A DNA stretch of 64,000 bases from contig NW_026614261.1 in assembly GCF_026230105.1 (NCBI RefSeq), positions 169,123-233,122 on the forward strand. Direction: 5' to 3'. The stretch comes from Diorhabda sublineata. Lineage: Eukaryota; Arthropoda; Insecta; Coleoptera; Chrysomelidae. Position 1 is the first letter of the stretch; every line of letters begins with the position of its first letter. Under the pieces are notes generated by a model that ran no database searches, was not told the origin of the DNA, and saw only the letters and a list, made by a program, of their open reading frames with translations. This document shows positions 63,988 through 64,000 of this stretch, one piece after another. Position numbers and translations under genes: made by a program.

Positions 63988-64000
63988 ATGCAAACTCTCT
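63988..64000 (+). repeat. Partial monomer at window edge
   Basis: The last 13 bases, ATGCAAACTCTCT, match the start of the ACTCTCTC monomer that follows each GAAACTTTTCAATCAAC monomer. The array therefore continues past the window. Confidence 0.95.

Larger units (their letters stand above)
1..64000. repeat. 147-bp satellite array, 435 monomers plus stub
   Basis: The whole window is a head-to-tail tandem array. The start motif ATGCAAAC recurs every 147 bp (1, 148, 295, 442, ...) to 63988, giving 435 complete monomers and a 13-bp partial one. Net drift from an exact 147-bp ladder is +42 bp and is accounted for by the indel monomers listed separately. No monomer is inverted and no foreign sequence interrupts the array. 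Each consensus monomer has stops in all six frames, so nothing longer than short spurious frames is open. There is therefore no gene or unique spacer anywhere in the window. Long AT-rich satellites with higher-order structure are typical of eukaryotic centromeres or pericentromeres. Centromeric function is inferred, and the organism cannot be named from this sequence. Confidence 0.99.
52811..64000. repeat. Zone 3: TTAAATGG-rich divergent region
   Basis: From 52811 most monomers carry GGGCTTAAATGG (C112 to A) or TTAAATTG, and many carry GACCTTG (T63 to C), TATAAGAAATG (G23 to A) or GTGATAG (C92 to T). A, B, C, D, E and F are absent. Private variants are more numerous, such as AGGAATG, GGGTTTAAATGG, ACCTGAATGGG, ACTCTCTC and CACATATATG. 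The perfect palindrome is intact in most monomers. The variety suggests an older or array-edge region overlaid by recent 8-mer and 21-mer amplifications. Confidence 0.8.

Noticed and set aside
1..64000. Protein-coding tandem repeat, since 147 is divisible by three and frames stay in register
   Set aside because: Each consensus monomer has a stop in all six frames (for example TGA at m22-24, TGA at m31-33, TGA at m96-98 forward; TAA and TGA codons in all reverse frames). Only short frames such as a 25-residue one from the ATG at m21 remain, repeated with no start signal or codon pattern.
1..64000. CRISPR-like array of repeats
   Set aside because: There are no variable spacers. The repeat unit is 147 bp and contiguous, and differences between units are point substitutions shared by class. 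No cas genes are present.
1..64000. Telomeric, rDNA, tRNA or viral sequence
   Set aside because: No telomere motif runs, no rRNA- or tRNA-like conserved segments and no viral coding frames are present. All bases are accounted for by the satellite monomer.

Overview
The window is one unbroken block of satellite DNA. From base 1 to base 64000 it is a head-to-tail tandem array of a single AT-rich monomer of 147 bp. The class consensus has about 47 G/C bases of 147, roughly 32 %. Counting from the ATGCAAAC at base 1, there are 435 complete monomers followed by a 13-bp stub at 63988. Every monomer is in the same orientation. I found no gene, RNA gene, transposon, origin, CRISPR array or unique-sequence spacer. 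All six frames are closed by stops inside each consensus monomer. An array of this size with higher-order structure is typical of eukaryotic centromeric or pericentromeric heterochromatin. A flowering plant is my best guess, but I do not recognise the monomer as a named family and the window holds nothing that fixes the species.

Monomer positions are written m1-m147, with m1 the A of ATGCAAAC. Monomers fall into recurrent classes, lettered here for this window only, defined by fixed substitutions at about twenty sites (m18, m24, m30, m43, m44, m51, m56-58, m62, m63, m66, m70-75, m79-82, m111-115, m121, m126, m129, m132, m141, m147). A block at about m83-m108 hardly varies. The classes recur in set orders, so the array has higher-order repeat (HOR) structure.

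Three zones can be drawn. Zone 1 (1-36338) is built from an A-B-C-D cassette plus E-F-G-K and H-I-J-H-L strings; its fullest unit is a 15-mer (7645-9849). It ends with a 27-monomer (3969 bp) tandem duplication at 27219-35449 that is almost identical between copies. Zone 2 (36339-52810) replaces these with units starting with class P (P-E-F'-Q-J-R...), of 15, 9, 15, 11 and 16 monomers. It contains a 7-mer duplication (37957-40015), a 24-mer duplication (40833-47925) and a 16-mer partly repeated (49136-52810). Zone 3 (52811-64000) is made mostly of TTAAATGG monomers, with 8-mer, 21-mer and wider nested repeats. The A-B cassette thins out through zone 2 and is absent from zone 3.

The array looks shaped by repeated in-register unequal exchange. 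Nearly all rearrangements are whole multiples of 147 bp, chimeric monomers sit at duplication junctions, and the net length drift over 435 monomers is only +42 bp, from about 17 small indels. The monomer equals the length of nucleosome-core DNA and about 14 helical turns. It carries a perfect 14-bp palindrome that different classes break at different bases. These features are compatible with a centromeric role, but the sequence alone does not prove one.
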